A stretch of 64,000 nt of DNA, from assembly GCA_020024105.1 (NCBI GenBank), contig JAHHUH010000002.1, forward strand, positions 29,570 through 93,569. The letters run 5' to 3'. This DNA comes from Phascolarctobacterium sp. (lineage in GTDB: Bacteria; Bacillota; Negativicutes; Acidaminococcales; Acidaminococcaceae). The notes beneath the pieces were generated by a model. The model saw only the letters and a list, made by a program, of their open reading frames with translations. It ran no database searches and had not been told where the DNA came from. Position 1 is the stretch's first letter; every line of letters starts with the position of its first letter. This document shows positions 52,304 to 60,237 of the stretch, piece after piece. The translations under genes and the position numbers were made by a program.

Positions 52304-53754
52304 TATCGCACCACCCTAATCCTTTGCAGACTACTATCGGCAGGACCGCTTACAGGCAGACCTAAGCCCTTCATTTTTTGACAATAGGTGATAATTTCCG
52401 AAGTAATTACCTCTCCCGGCAACAGCACGGGGATGCCCGGCGGATAAAAGCTGACCTGTTCCCCACAGATTCTGCCAGCCGCCTCTGCCAAAGGTAAGTC
52501 TTCCTTGGCACAGTAAAAAATCTCCCTTAAGCTACGAACTACTCGGGATTTGGGCACGGGCTCTACCTCCCGTAAAGCCTCCACCGGTTTCTTATGGGCT
52601 TCCATATACTGTAAAACCTTTTCAATTCTTGCCAATGCTTCCAGATAATCCTCCTGTACATCGGCATAGGTAACTAAAAATAAAACATTTTGAGGGTCCA
52701 CCAGTTCTACGGCAATCCTTGCCTGACGAAACAGCTCGCCTGCTTCAATACCAGTATAGCCCCAACCAGCTACATTTAAGGTAACCTTGGTGGTATCCAG
52801 GCGCAGACCACCACAATCAGCCTCTGTCAAAAGCTTCAGTCCTGCGTATTTGCCACATAGGTCCCGTAACTGCTGTGCAGCCCTAACGGCCTGCTCCACC
52901 AGCTCACCGCCACGCTCCTGAAACTGAGCCCTGGCAGCATCTAAAGATGCCATCATAAGGTAATTAGGACTGGTCGTCGTCAAAATGCTCATGACATCCG
53001 CTGCCCTCTGTAGGGAAAGTCTTTGTTTCCGTACATGGAGCATACTGCATTGGGTCATAGCACCCAAAATTTTATGTGTGCTTTGGGCACAGGCATCTGC
53101 ACCACATTGTAAGGCAGATTTAGGTAAAAGCTCACTAAAACCTAAATGAGGTCCATGCGCCTCATCCACTAATAAAACAACTCCACGAGCATGACAAATA
53201 GCTGCTATTCTTTCCACATCCGCCGCTACACCATAGTAGTTAGGACTGGTCAATAAAACAGCCTTAATAGCCGGGTCACCATCCAGGGCCTGAGCAACGG
53301 CCTCGGGCTGCACCTGGAAATGGATGCCAAAAGCCGGACAATAATCAGGCTGCAAAAAAACAGCCTCCAGGCCACCAAGAATAAGGCCGCCAGCTACACT
53401 ACGGTGGGCATTACGTGGCAGAAGCACCTTCTCTCCTGGCTGCAGAGCAGTCATCAGCATGGCATGAATTGCCTGGCTGGTACCATTAACTGCCCAAAAG
53501 CAGGCATCACTACCATAGGTCTGAGATGCCAGGGCCTGAGCCTGGGCAATATAGCTTTCCGGTTCATGGATATCATCCAGCTCACTCATGAGGGAAACAT
53601 CCATCAAAACACTGGAACCCAGCTCCGCCTTTAATTCCTGTACCATTCCTCTACCACCCTTATGACCAGGTGTATGGAAGGGATAGATATTTTCTGCTTT
53701 ATATTTTAACATCGCTGCTATGAGCGGCATTTCTGTTTTCACATAAGCCTCCAT
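52303..53754 (-). CDS. Orn/Lys/Arg decarboxylase-family protein (YaaO-like)
   Basis: Fold I PLP protein of 483 residues. The PLP Lys is in STHKILGAMTQ; DEAHGPHLGFS is the PLP-Asp/His segment, and FHTPGHKGG starts the protein. It belongs to the short bacterial family that in B. subtilis (yaaO) lies near tmk and holB. The length is shorter than inducible E. coli decarboxylases and lacks the N-terminal receiver-like wing. It probably decarboxylates lysine, ornithine or arginine; which one cannot be told. Confidence 0.87.
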   Translation of the reverse strand: MEAYVKTEMPLIAAMLKYKAENIYPFHTPGHKGGRGMVQELKAELGSSVLMDVSLMSELDDIHEPESYIAQAQALASQTYGSDACFWAVNGTSQAIHAMLMTALQPGEKVLLPRNAHRSVAGGLILGGLEAVFLQPDYCPAFGIHFQVQPEAVAQALDGDPAIKAVLLTSPNYYGVAADVERIAAICHARGVVLLVDEAHGPHLGFSELLPKSALQCGADACAQSTHKILGAMTQCSMLHVRKQRLSLQRAADVMSILTTTSPNYLMMASLDAARAQFQERGGELVEQAVRAAQQLRDLCGKYAGLKLLTEADCGGLRLDTTKVTLNVAGWGYTGIEAGELFRQARIAVELVDPQNVLFLVTYADVQEDYLEALARIEKVLQYMEAHKKPVEALREVEPVPKSRVVRSLREIFYCAKEDLPLAEAAGRICGEQVSFYPPGIPVLLPGEVITSEIITYCQKMKGLGLPVSGPADSSLQRIRVVR

Positions 53755-53813
53755 TTTATCAAAAAGAATATACTATCATTTCATTTTAACACAGAGCTGA
53801 GACTTTACACAAA

Positions 53814-53849
53814 TAAAAATAGCCCCCTGACTAAAAATCATGGGGCTAT
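53814..53849 (-). terminator. Terminator after the ODC/LDC gene
   Basis: ATAGCCCC and GGGGGCTAT with a 14-base loop, followed by TTTTTATTT on the minus strand. Confidence 0.82.
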
Positions 53850-53855
53850 TGTGAA

Positions 53856-55007
53856 TTAAATTTCTATTTGTGAACTAACTTCCTCCCAAAGGAGCACTGG
53901 AGCCTTACTAAAGCCGTTAAAATTAGTAGCAGAAGCAGAGGTATAGGCACCACAAGAGGGCACTAAAAGCACATCGCCTCTTTCCAAAGGCACTGTTTCC
54001 CGCTGTCGGAACATAATATCCAGGGAATCACAACTGGGACCGGCAAAGGTAGCCTTCACCCTAGCAGTACTATTCTTAAAGCTGAGCAGTTCAAAATCCC
54101 AATTATCAAAAATAACCCCGGAAAATGTGCCGTAGAGTCCTTCATCCAGAAAATACCAGGGCTGTCCATCCCTTGCCGTTACGCCAATAACAGAGGTTAG
54201 TAAATTTACGGCCGTGCCACAGATATAGCGGCCGGGCTCACACCAAATTTCCGTATCAGGAAAAAACTGCTCCACATAGGTATTTACCTGGCTGAGCATC
54301 TTCTCCAGCTCCAGACTGGTATTTCTGGCAGCAATGGGAAAGCCGCCGCCAATGTCCAAAACCCTTAGCTTGATACCCAGTGCTTCCGCTTGTGTAAAAA
54401 TTTCTTTGGCAATTTCTAAAGCTACCTTATAGGGTGCCGCACTAATAGTCTGGCTACCTACATGGAAGGAAAGTCCCACCACCTGTAAGCCTGCTGCCTG
54501 GGCCTGCTGCAGCAGCTCCAGAGCCTGCTCCCGACTAGCGCCAAATTTTTTATTCAAGTCCACCAGAGCCTGGGTATTCTGGATGCGCAGGCGTAGCAGG
54601 ACCTGAGCCTGCGGATAAAGCTCCTGCAGCTTAGCAATTTCACTGGCACTGTCAAAGGTCATCTTCGTTACCTGGCAGTTACCACAAGCCACCAGCCCAG
54701 CCTTAGTTTTGACAGGATTCGCATAAATCATCTTTTCACCGGGTACACCTAAACTGTGTAAAAGTTCAATTTCTCCGGCAGAGGCTACATCAAAGGAAGA
54801 GCCTAGCTCCTGTAGTGTCTGTAGAATACGTAAATCCGGATTAGCCTTAATTGCATAAAAGACCCTCACCCGAGGTAAATACTGTTTCAAAAGCAGATAA
54901 TTGCGTCTGATTCCCTCCGTAGATAATATCAATAGAGGTGAACCGTATTTTTGTACCAACGGCTTCATAGCCCGTTGACTGATTTGAAAAATATGCTTTA
55001 CTTCCAT
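53856..55007 (-). CDS. Ornithine/lysine decarboxylase, fold III (Selenomonas LDC type)
   Basis: Fold III PLP decarboxylase of 383 residues, close in layout to eukaryotic ornithine decarboxylase and to the bifunctional lysine/ornithine decarboxylase of Selenomonas ruminantium. Marks: FYAIKANPD (Lys54), HVGSQ, DIGGGFP, EPGRYICG, DEGLYGTFSG and GPSCDSLD with the active-site Cys near 326. In Selenomonas relatives the product, cadaverine or putrescine, is bound to peptidoglycan and anchors the outer membrane. The start may be ATG at 55007 or GTG at 55013. Its neighbour is another decarboxylase-family gene of different fold. Confidence 0.88.
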   Translation of the reverse strand: MEVKHIFQISQRAMKPLVQKYGSPLLILSTEGIRRNYLLLKQYLPRVRVFYAIKANPDLRILQTLQELGSSFDVASAGEIELLHSLGVPGEKMIYANPVKTKAGLVACGNCQVTKMTFDSASEIAKLQELYPQAQVLLRLRIQNTQALVDLNKKFGASREQALELLQQAQAAGLQVVGLSFHVGSQTISAAPYKVALEIAKEIFTQAEALGIKLRVLDIGGGFPIAARNTSLELEKMLSQVNTYVEQFFPDTEIWCEPGRYICGTAVNLLTSVIGVTARDGQPWYFLDEGLYGTFSGVIFDNWDFELLSFKNSTARVKATFAGPSCDSLDIMFRQRETVPLERGDVLLVPSCGAYTSASATNFNGFSKAPVLLWEEVSSQIEI

Positions 55008-55026
55008 TCGCACTCATCCCTCTGTA

Positions 55027-55635
55027 TTATTTTTTCTGTCTCAGCTGTTTAGCCTGCTGCACCATTTCATAAATTAAATATACCATCATGAAATAAGCAC
55101 CATTTTCCGCCAGCTCCTCGGCTACGGCACCATGAAAATAAGCCCAGTTTCCCTTTTCTGCCACCCAGCAAAAAAAGATAAATAACAGAAGCAGAAGAAA
55201 ATCAGAGGCCGAAAGCTTTACCTGCAGCAGCCAGCACCAGAATCTAGAGCGCCATAACAGGAAAAGTAAAATAACAATTAAAACTCCTACCAGGGGATGC
55301 ACCAGCTGCCCGTACAGTCCCATTTCGCTATAGCGGTAAAAGGAACCGTCGGCATGAAGCAACAATGTACGACCCCAGCTGATTTCACGCATACCCAAGA
55401 TAAAGAAATAGAGGCTAGATGCCGACCATAGTGCCTTTTGGCTACCACCCCAATCCAACAGACGTCGAGAAAGCATATGGAAGGAATAGCAGAAGCCACC
55501 AGCTAAAAAACACAGTTGCAACAGCTCCAGTACAGAATTTTCTGCACCTGTCCATGCCGGTAAAATAGAATTTAGCCCAAACATAACGATTAAGTAAGCC
55601 ACTGCTATTAGACAGGGCTGTTTTTTGCTAAACAT
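55027..55635 (-). CDS. Integral membrane protein of unknown function
   Basis: A 202-residue protein with about five or six membrane helices. A conserved-looking polar loop, FFILGMREISWGR, sits between helices 3 and 4, and the C-terminus has a long amphipathic helix ending in a basic tail. No family is recognised. It lies 19 bases before the ODC/LDC gene on the same strand, so the two are probably cotranscribed; a role in envelope or polyamine handling is a guess. Confidence 0.7.
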   Translation of the reverse strand: MFSKKQPCLIAVAYLIVMFGLNSILPAWTGAENSVLELLQLCFLAGGFCYSFHMLSRRLLDWGGSQKALWSASSLYFFILGMREISWGRTLLLHADGSFYRYSEMGLYGQLVHPLVGVLIVILLFLLWRSRFWCWLLQVKLSASDFLLLLLFIFFCWVAEKGNWAYFHGAVAEELAENGAYFMMVYLIYEMVQQAKQLRQKK

Positions 55636-55703
55636 TATCTATCTCCCTCTTTCTCAGAAAGTTTCCACCACAATTCTACATTACCAACTAACAATTTGCA
55701 ATG

Positions 55704-55736
55704 AAAAAGAGCTGTCCTCCAAGAAAGGCAGCTCTT
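55704..55736 (-). terminator. Terminator of serS
   Basis: AAGAGCTG/CAGCTCTT stem with a 14-base loop and TTTTTC on the minus strand, right after serS. Confidence 0.78.
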
Positions 55737-55752
55737 ATAGAATCCAGAAAAA

Positions 55753-57021
55753 TTATTTAATCACATCGCAGCCCATGTATTTACGCAATACTTCAGGCAC
55801 TACAACACTACCATCTGCTTGTTGGTAGTTTTCCAGAATAGCTGCTACGGTACGACCTACAGCAACACCACTACCATTCAAGGTATGAACAAATTCCGGT
55901 TTGGATTTTGCATCACGACGGAAACGGATGTTAGCACGACGTGCTTGGAAGTCCAGGAAGTTGGAGCAGGAAGAAATTTCACGATAGCAGTTTGCTGCCG
56001 GCAGCCAAACCTCCAGGTCATAGGTAGTAGCAGAGCTAAAGCCGATATCACCGGTGCAGAGACGAACTACACGGTAGGGCAGGCCCAACAATTGCAATAC
56101 TTCCTCAGCATCATGGGTTAATTTATCCAATTCTTCCCAGGACTCTTCCGGTTTGGTAAATTTAACCAATTCTACCTTATTGAATTGATGCATACGGATT
56201 AGACCACGGGTATCACGGCCTGCAGCACCAGCTTCGGCACGGAAGCAGCCGCTGTATGCGGTATATTTCAAAGGCAGTTCAGCACCGTCCAGAATATCAT
56301 CACGATGATAGTTGGTTACAGGTACTTCTGCAGTAGGAATCAAATACATATCGCCGTTTTCCAGCTTGTACATATCTTCAGCGAATTTAGGTAATTGGCC
56401 GGTACCTTGCATACTAGCACCATTTACGATAAAGGGCGGGAAGAATTCAGTATAGCCATGTTTGCTGGTATGTAAATCCAGGAAGAAGTTAATAACGGCA
56501 CGTTCCAGACGGGAGCCCAGTCCACGATAGAAAACATAACGAGCGCCGGAAACCTTAACACCACGTTCAAAGTCCAGGATGTTCAGGTTTTCACCAATAT
56601 CCCAGTGAGCCTTAGGTTCAAAATCAAATTTAGTAGGTTCGCCCCAGGTACGTACAGTGGGGTTATCGGAATCGTCCTTACCTACGGGTACGTCATCAGC
56701 CGGCATATTAGGAATGGTCAATAAAATTTCTTTCAGACGAGCTTCTACAGTTCTCAATTCACCATCCAGGGCAGAAATCTTATCACCAATGGTGCGTACA
56801 GCAGCCATTTTTTCACTAGCATCCTGACCAGCTTTTTTCAGCTTACCAATTTCTTGGGATGCGCTATTACGTTCACTCTTCAAAGCTTCTACTTCTTGAG
56901 TCATTTCACGACGTTTTTTATCTAAATCAAGGAATTCAGTAAGATCCAGGGTACCGTTTCTTTTCTTTACTGCTTCAATAACCAATTCAGGGTTTTCGCG
57001 GACAAATTTCATGTCTAACAT
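55753..57021 (-). CDS. serS: Seryl-tRNA synthetase
   Basis: Class II synthetase of 422 residues. An N-terminal coiled-coil arm (about 30-100) is followed by motif 2 (FRAEAGAAGRDTRGLIRMHQF split as FRAEAGAAG and GLIRMHQFNKVE) and motif 3 (NGSGVAVGRTVAAILEN). ATG at 57021 has GGAGG seven bases upstream. No T-box leader is seen in the short upstream region. Confidence 0.96.
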   Translation of the reverse strand: MLDMKFVRENPELVIEAVKKRNGTLDLTEFLDLDKKRREMTQEVEALKSERNSASQEIGKLKKAGQDASEKMAAVRTIGDKISALDGELRTVEARLKEILLTIPNMPADDVPVGKDDSDNPTVRTWGEPTKFDFEPKAHWDIGENLNILDFERGVKVSGARYVFYRGLGSRLERAVINFFLDLHTSKHGYTEFFPPFIVNGASMQGTGQLPKFAEDMYKLENGDMYLIPTAEVPVTNYHRDDILDGAELPLKYTAYSGCFRAEAGAAGRDTRGLIRMHQFNKVELVKFTKPEESWEELDKLTHDAEEVLQLLGLPYRVVRLCTGDIGFSSATTYDLEVWLPAANCYREISSCSNFLDFQARRANIRFRRDAKSKPEFVHTLNGSGVAVGRTVAAILENYQQADGSVVVPEVLRKYMGCDVIK

Positions 57022-57111
57022 ACACATGCCTCCAAACAATTTTACATAGAATTTATTTTATCACAAATTCAACTAATATTAAAGTGACAAATTCCTTTAA
57101 ATCCCGCTTTC

Positions 57112-57984
57112 TTAGTAAGAAATACCCTCATCACGCTTGCCCAGATAACGGATAGCACTTAAAGCAGCCTTTTGTCCCTGACCTGCAGCACGATTGCATT
57201 GCCAGGGCTGACCAGTGCAGTCACCACCAGCAAAAACACCCTCGATATTGGTCTGGGCCTGGTCGTCAACATAAACGCTACGACCACGAATCTGTAAGCC
57301 GGGGAGGAAGCTGTTCAGAGGATCAGTAGCTCTAAACATAAATACAGCCTGTACATTCAAATAGTCACTATCAGTATGTAAACCGGTTACCTTATCCGTA
57401 CCGGTAATTTCTGAAGGAGACTCTAAAACTACAGTAATATTTTTATTTTTAGGAGGAATGAAGCCGGAATAGCGGGGGAAGAAATATACATGCTCACAGT
57501 TCTCTGCCAAAATTTCTACTTCCTCCATAGCGTCCGGTACTGTTGCAATAGCGGCAACCCGCTTACCGGAAAAATTAGCGGCGTCAATTTTGGCACAGTA
57601 GCTTACACCACGACCCAGGAATTCCTTTTCACCAGGTAACAGGTCGGAGCGAGAGATACCTGTAGCCAGAACAACGGAATCCGCATCATAGCTACCATGA
57701 GGAGTATCAATCAAGAAGCCTTCATCCACCTCTTTTAAAGAAACAACCTTTTCTTCAACTACTTCGGTATCAGTTCTACGTAAATGATCCACAAAAATAT
57801 CCATCAATTCACTACCGGAAACATCTGGAATCCCCATGTAATCAGTAATTTGAGCGACACTGCGCAAACGCGGACTAAAGCCGTGGGCCTCAAAAAGCAC
57901 TACCCTACGACCCTTACTAGAAGCGGTAATCGCTGCAGAAACTCCTGCGGGACCACCGCCAATAACTGCAATATCATATTTCAT
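57112..57984 (-). CDS. Thioredoxin-reductase-like flavoprotein without the CxxC
   Basis: A 290-residue FAD protein of the TrxB fold. FAD motif GGGPAG is at 9-14 and ATGI at about 107; the C-terminal FAD site is FAGGDCTG. In TrxB the redox pair is CAxC; here it reads CAKI at 130-133, so the second Cys is lost. The nucleotide-binding loop (RVAAIATVPDAMEE) also lacks GxGxSA. It therefore should not reduce thioredoxin. It may act with another electron donor, as in ferredoxin-dependent or other TrxB-like flavoproteins. It ends about 90 bases before serS. Confidence 0.85.
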   Translation of the reverse strand: MKYDIAVIGGGPAGVSAAITASSKGRRVVLFEAHGFSPRLRSVAQITDYMGIPDVSGSELMDIFVDHLRRTDTEVVEEKVVSLKEVDEGFLIDTPHGSYDADSVVLATGISRSDLLPGEKEFLGRGVSYCAKIDAANFSGKRVAAIATVPDAMEEVEILAENCEHVYFFPRYSGFIPPKNKNITVVLESPSEITGTDKVTGLHTDSDYLNVQAVFMFRATDPLNSFLPGLQIRGRSVYVDDQAQTNIEGVFAGGDCTGQPWQCNRAAGQGQKAALSAIRYLGKRDEGISY

Positions 57985-58116
57985 AAGAAATTCCTCCGTA
58001 ATCTTATTTACTTCTAACTACATCAATTTTATGCTGTAATCGAGTTCTAGTCAAATCTTTTAAAATTTTTATCTTTTTTTGAAAAAAACCTTGCAAAAAT
58101 AAAGATTCTATTGTAT

Positions 58117-58122
58117 TATAAT
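58117..58122 (+). promoter_or_regulatory. -10 element of the tRNA cluster
   Basis: TATAAT lies 17 bases before the first tRNA. No convincing -35 at the normal distance; TTGCAA is 20 bases upstream. Confidence 0.45.
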
Positions 58123-58138
58123 CTAGTAACATAACTAC

Positions 58139-58214
58139 GGCCCATTAGCTCAGTTGGTAGAGCACCTGACTCTTAATCAGGGTGTCGTAGGTTCGAGGCC
58201 TACATGGGTCACCA
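58139..58214 (+). tRNA. tRNA-Lys (CTT)
   Basis: Acceptor GGCCCAT/ATGGGTC with discriminator A and encoded CCA; anticodon loop CTCTTAA gives CTT. Confidence 0.95.
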
Positions 58215-58221
58215 TTTTTTT

Positions 58222-58296
58222 GGCCGGTTGGTCAAGCGGTTAAGACACCGCCCTTTCACGGCGGTATCGAGGGTTCGATTCCCTCACCGGTCACCA
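58222..58296 (+). tRNA. tRNA-Glu (TTC)
   Basis: Acceptor GGCCGGT/ACCGGTC; anticodon loop CTTTCAC in stem CCGCC/GGCGG; CCA encoded. Confidence 0.96.
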
Positions 58297-58299
58297 TTC

Positions 58300-58375
58300 G
58301 GGCGCTTAGCTCAGCTGGGAGAGCGTCTGCCTTACAAGCAGAATGTCAGCGGTTCGATCCCGTTAGCGCCCACCA
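58300..58375 (+). tRNA. tRNA-Val (TAC)
   Basis: Acceptor GGGCGCT/AGCGCCC; anticodon loop CTTACAA; CCA encoded. Confidence 0.96.
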
Positions 58376-58394
58376 TTTTTTATTTTTAAATATT

Positions 58395-58471
58395 GGCCTG
58401 GTGGTTCAGTTGGTTAGAATGCCGCCCTGTCACGGCGGAGGTCACGGGTTCGAGTCCCGTCCAGGTCGCCA
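58395..58471 (+). tRNA. tRNA-Asp (GTC)
   Basis: Acceptor GGCCTGG/CCAGGTC, discriminator G; anticodon loop CTGTCAC; CCA encoded. The G34 is the site of queuosine and of GluQ's product. Confidence 0.96.
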
Positions 58472-58474
58472 ATT

Positions 58475-58550
58475 GCCTCGGTAGCTCAGTTGGTAGAGCA
58501 AAGGACTGAAAATCCTTGTGTCCACAGTTCGATTCTGTGCTGAGGCACCA
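58475..58550 (+). tRNA. tRNA-Phe (GAA)
   Basis: Acceptor GCCTCGG/CTGAGGC; anticodon loop CTGAAAA in stem AGGA/TCCT; CCA encoded. Confidence 0.96.
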
Positions 58551-58563
58551 TTTGGAATTATAT

Positions 58564-58589
58564 ACACTCGCTATGCGGGTGTTTTTTTA
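58564..58589 (+). terminator. Terminator of the tRNA cluster
   Basis: ACACTCGC/GCGGGTGT stem (one G-U) with a three-base loop and seven T. Confidence 0.85.
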
Positions 58590-58619
58590 TATACTAATAT
58601 CAACAAGCAAAGGAGTACT

Positions 58620-58829
58620 ATGATGTTTGAAGAGTTTTTTCATGAAATTAATCAGCCTGTTCTCTGGATTATTCTCCTATTAGTTTCCTTGAGAGCTGTT
58701 TATTCCTGCATTAAGAAAAAGGATATTCCTCATGCCGCCGCTTTTTTTGTGGTTCTGTGTGCCTCTGCTTATTTTACAGCCCTGTCCTTCAATATTATCA
58801 CCCATAGTTTTTTAGATAATATCTTCTAA
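58620..58829 (+). CDS. Small two-helix membrane protein
   Basis: A 69-residue protein with two membrane helices (about 14-28 and 39-60) separated by a short basic loop (CIKKKD). AAGGAG precedes ATG at 58620 by four bases, and a second ATG follows directly. The longer frame reading back into tRNA-Phe is not real. It lies between the tRNA terminator and its own terminator. No family is recognised. Confidence 0.65.
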   Translation: MMFEEFFHEINQPVLWIILLLVSLRAVYSCIKKKDIPHAAAFFVVLCASAYFTALSFNIITHSFLDNIF

Positions 58830-58840
58830 ATAAAACCTCT

Positions 58841-58878
58841 AAATCAGGTAACCCTCCAAGGTTGCCTGATTTTTTTAT
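58841..58878 (+). terminator. Terminator of the small membrane protein gene
   Basis: Arms AAATCAGG-AACC and GGTTGCCTGATTT pair with a bulge, followed by T residues. Confidence 0.82.
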
Positions 58879-58895
58879 CCCCTAAAAAGACATAT

Positions 58896-58930
58896 AAAAA
58901 ACCCCTTGTACTTAAGCTAGTACAAAGGGT
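58896..58930 (-). terminator. Terminator of the rpsF-ssb-rpsR operon
   Basis: ACCCTTTGTACT and AGTACAAGGGGT pair with one G-U; six-base loop; T run on the minus strand. Confidence 0.88.
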
Positions 58931-58944
58931 TAGTTATTCGCTGA

Positions 58945-59175
58945 TTATTCGCAAGTGAACGGCAACAAAGCAACACAACGTGCGCGTTTGATTGCGGTGG
59001 TCAATTGACGTTGATGTTTAGCGCAGGTACCGGAGATACGACGGGGTAAAATTTTACCACGTTCAGTAACATAACGGCGCAGCTTGTTAACATCCTTATA
59101 ATCGATTTCTTCAACTTTATCAACACAGAAGGAACATACTTTCCTTCTCGGTCTTCTGCCTCTTTCGCGTTTCAT
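58945..59175 (-). CDS. rpsR: Ribosomal protein S18
   Basis: A 76-residue 30S protein that pairs with S6. The basic start MKRERGRRPRR is followed by CSFC (14-17), and later cysteines (GTCAKHQR) complete a possible zinc site, so it is the zinc-bearing form. The core has LRRYVTERGKILPRR and ISGTCAKHQRQL. Last gene of the operon. Confidence 0.97.
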   Translation of the reverse strand: MKRERGRRPRRKVCSFCVDKVEEIDYKDVNKLRRYVTERGKILPRRISGTCAKHQRQLTTAIKRARCVALLPFTCE

Positions 59176-59193
59176 TGCATAACCTCCCTTAAT

Positions 59194-59619
59194 TTAGAAT
59201 GGAACTTCTTCATCAAAGGGTACTTGAGAACCGAAGGAATCCATATTGCTGTTGTTACCAGCAGCATCAGGCATTTGTGCACCACCAGCATGGCTATAGT
59301 CACCCTTACGTTCGATAAATTCAAAGCTATTTGCAATAACCTCGGTTACCCAACGTTTAGAGCCATCTTTAGCATCATAGCTACGGATCTGCAAACGTCC
59401 TTCAATAAGTGCTCTCTGTCCTTTGGTAAGACTGTTCCCGCATACTTCTGCCTGTTTACCCCAGATAATTACCGGAATAAAGTCAGCTTCTCTTTGACCA
59501 TCTTGATTCGTAAAAGGTCTGTCGACAGCTAGTGTGAATTGACAAACAACCTTGCCAGTAGAAGTGTAGCGAACTTCCGGATCACGAACTAAGCGGCCCA
59601 TCAGTATAATCTTATTCAT
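59194..59619 (-). CDS. ssb: Single-stranded DNA-binding protein
   Basis: A 141-residue SSB. The OB fold (about 1-105) begins MNKIILMGRLVRDPEVRYT; the acidic tip DEEVPF at the C-terminus recruits partner proteins and follows a Gly/Asn/Met linker. Two bases after rpsF. Confidence 0.96.
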   Translation of the reverse strand: MNKIILMGRLVRDPEVRYTSTGKVVCQFTLAVDRPFTNQDGQREADFIPVIIWGKQAEVCGNSLTKGQRALIEGRLQIRSYDAKDGSKRWVTEVIANSFEFIERKGDYSHAGGAQMPDAAGNNSNMDSFGSQVPFDEEVPF

Positions 59620-59621
59620 GA

Positions 59622-59906
59622 CTATTCACCTTTTCTAATGATCATATGGCGCAGTACTTCATCGGTAATTCTCATTACACGGTCAAGTTCTTTTACTGCA
59701 GCAGGTTCAGCGCTGAAGGTTACGAGTACATAAAGACCTTCATTCAAGTCTTGGATCTCATAAGCAAGGCGTTTTTTGCCCCAGCGATCAGTTTTTTCTA
59801 CAGTACCACCGTTGTTAGTGATGAGGTTTTCAAATTTAGCAACAATTGCTTCAAATGCTTCCTCTTCAACCGGTTTAACGATGTACATGACTTCGTATGC
59901 TTTCAC
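59622..59906 (-). CDS. rpsF: Ribosomal protein S6
   Basis: A 94-residue 30S protein. MKAYEVMYIVKP starts it; the start codon is GTG at 59906, with AGGAGGAGGTG upstream. A hairpin GCTCCC-AGAT-GGGGGC (59933-59948) lies close to the ribosome site; it could be part of the S6:S18 autoregulatory element, although the conserved CCG bulge was not recognised. First gene of rpsF-ssb-rpsR. Confidence 0.96.
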   Translation of the reverse strand: MKAYEVMYIVKPVEEEAFEAIVAKFENLITNNGGTVEKTDRWGKKRLAYEIQDLNEGLYVLVTFSAEPAAVKELDRVMRITDEVLRHMIIRKGE

Positions 59907-60039
59907 GAAATCACCTCCTCCTTTGGACTTTGGCCCCCATCTGGGAGCAGAAGAAGTATATATGTTATATATACAAGCTTTATTATCTTACCACCTCAAA
60001 TAGTATTTTGCAAGTTTTTCCAGAAAAAATTTTATAGTA

Positions 60040-60150
60040 GACAAAAAATAAAGAAGCCCCAGGCCTATACGCTGGAAAATGAGCTGAAACCTCCTTACAC
60101 CAGGGCTTTACGTCCCTTTCAGCAATGATAAGCACTTCCCTAGGGAAAAA
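60040..60150 (-). promoter_or_regulatory. Structured region upstream of rpsF with terminator-like end
   Basis: No gene. On the minus strand GCTGAAA and TTTCAGC close a folded block that contains GGGACGTAAAGCC, then TAAGG. An alternative pairing of AAGCCCTGG with CCTGGGGCTT (two G-T pairs) would make a terminator, followed by TCTTTATTTTTT. The two folds exclude each other, like a riboswitch or attenuator. The core resembles the c-di-GMP-I motif GGGACGCAAAGCC, but its GCAAACC partner is missing. It lies between rpsF and the divergent DUF1847 gene. Confidence 0.4.
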
Positions 60151-60166
60151 TTTATACCTTCTGAAA

Positions 60167-60195
60167 TTGGAAAATATCCTCAACTGTGATAGGAT
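60167..60195 (+). promoter_or_regulatory. Promoter of the DUF1847 gene
   Basis: TTGGAA (60167-60172) and TAGGAT (60190-60195), spaced by 17 bases, about 43 bases before the start. Confidence 0.5.
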
Positions 60196-60237
60196 AAGAA
60201 AAGAATATTAAAACTTTCATAGAAAGGACTGTTAAAA

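Noticed and set aside
58518..58619. Longer N-terminus of the small membrane protein gene
   Set aside because: It would read back into tRNA-Phe and the terminator. The ATG at 58620 has its own AAGGAG site.
60040..60150. Full c-di-GMP-I riboswitch
   Set aside because: Only the GGGACGTAAAGCC core resembles it. The GCAAACC strand and the GGTTRCC partner were not found, so it is listed only as an unassigned structured leader.
59983..60183. 66-codon open frame upstream of rpsF
   Set aside because: No ribosome site, and it overlaps the hairpin/terminator region. Not supported as a gene.
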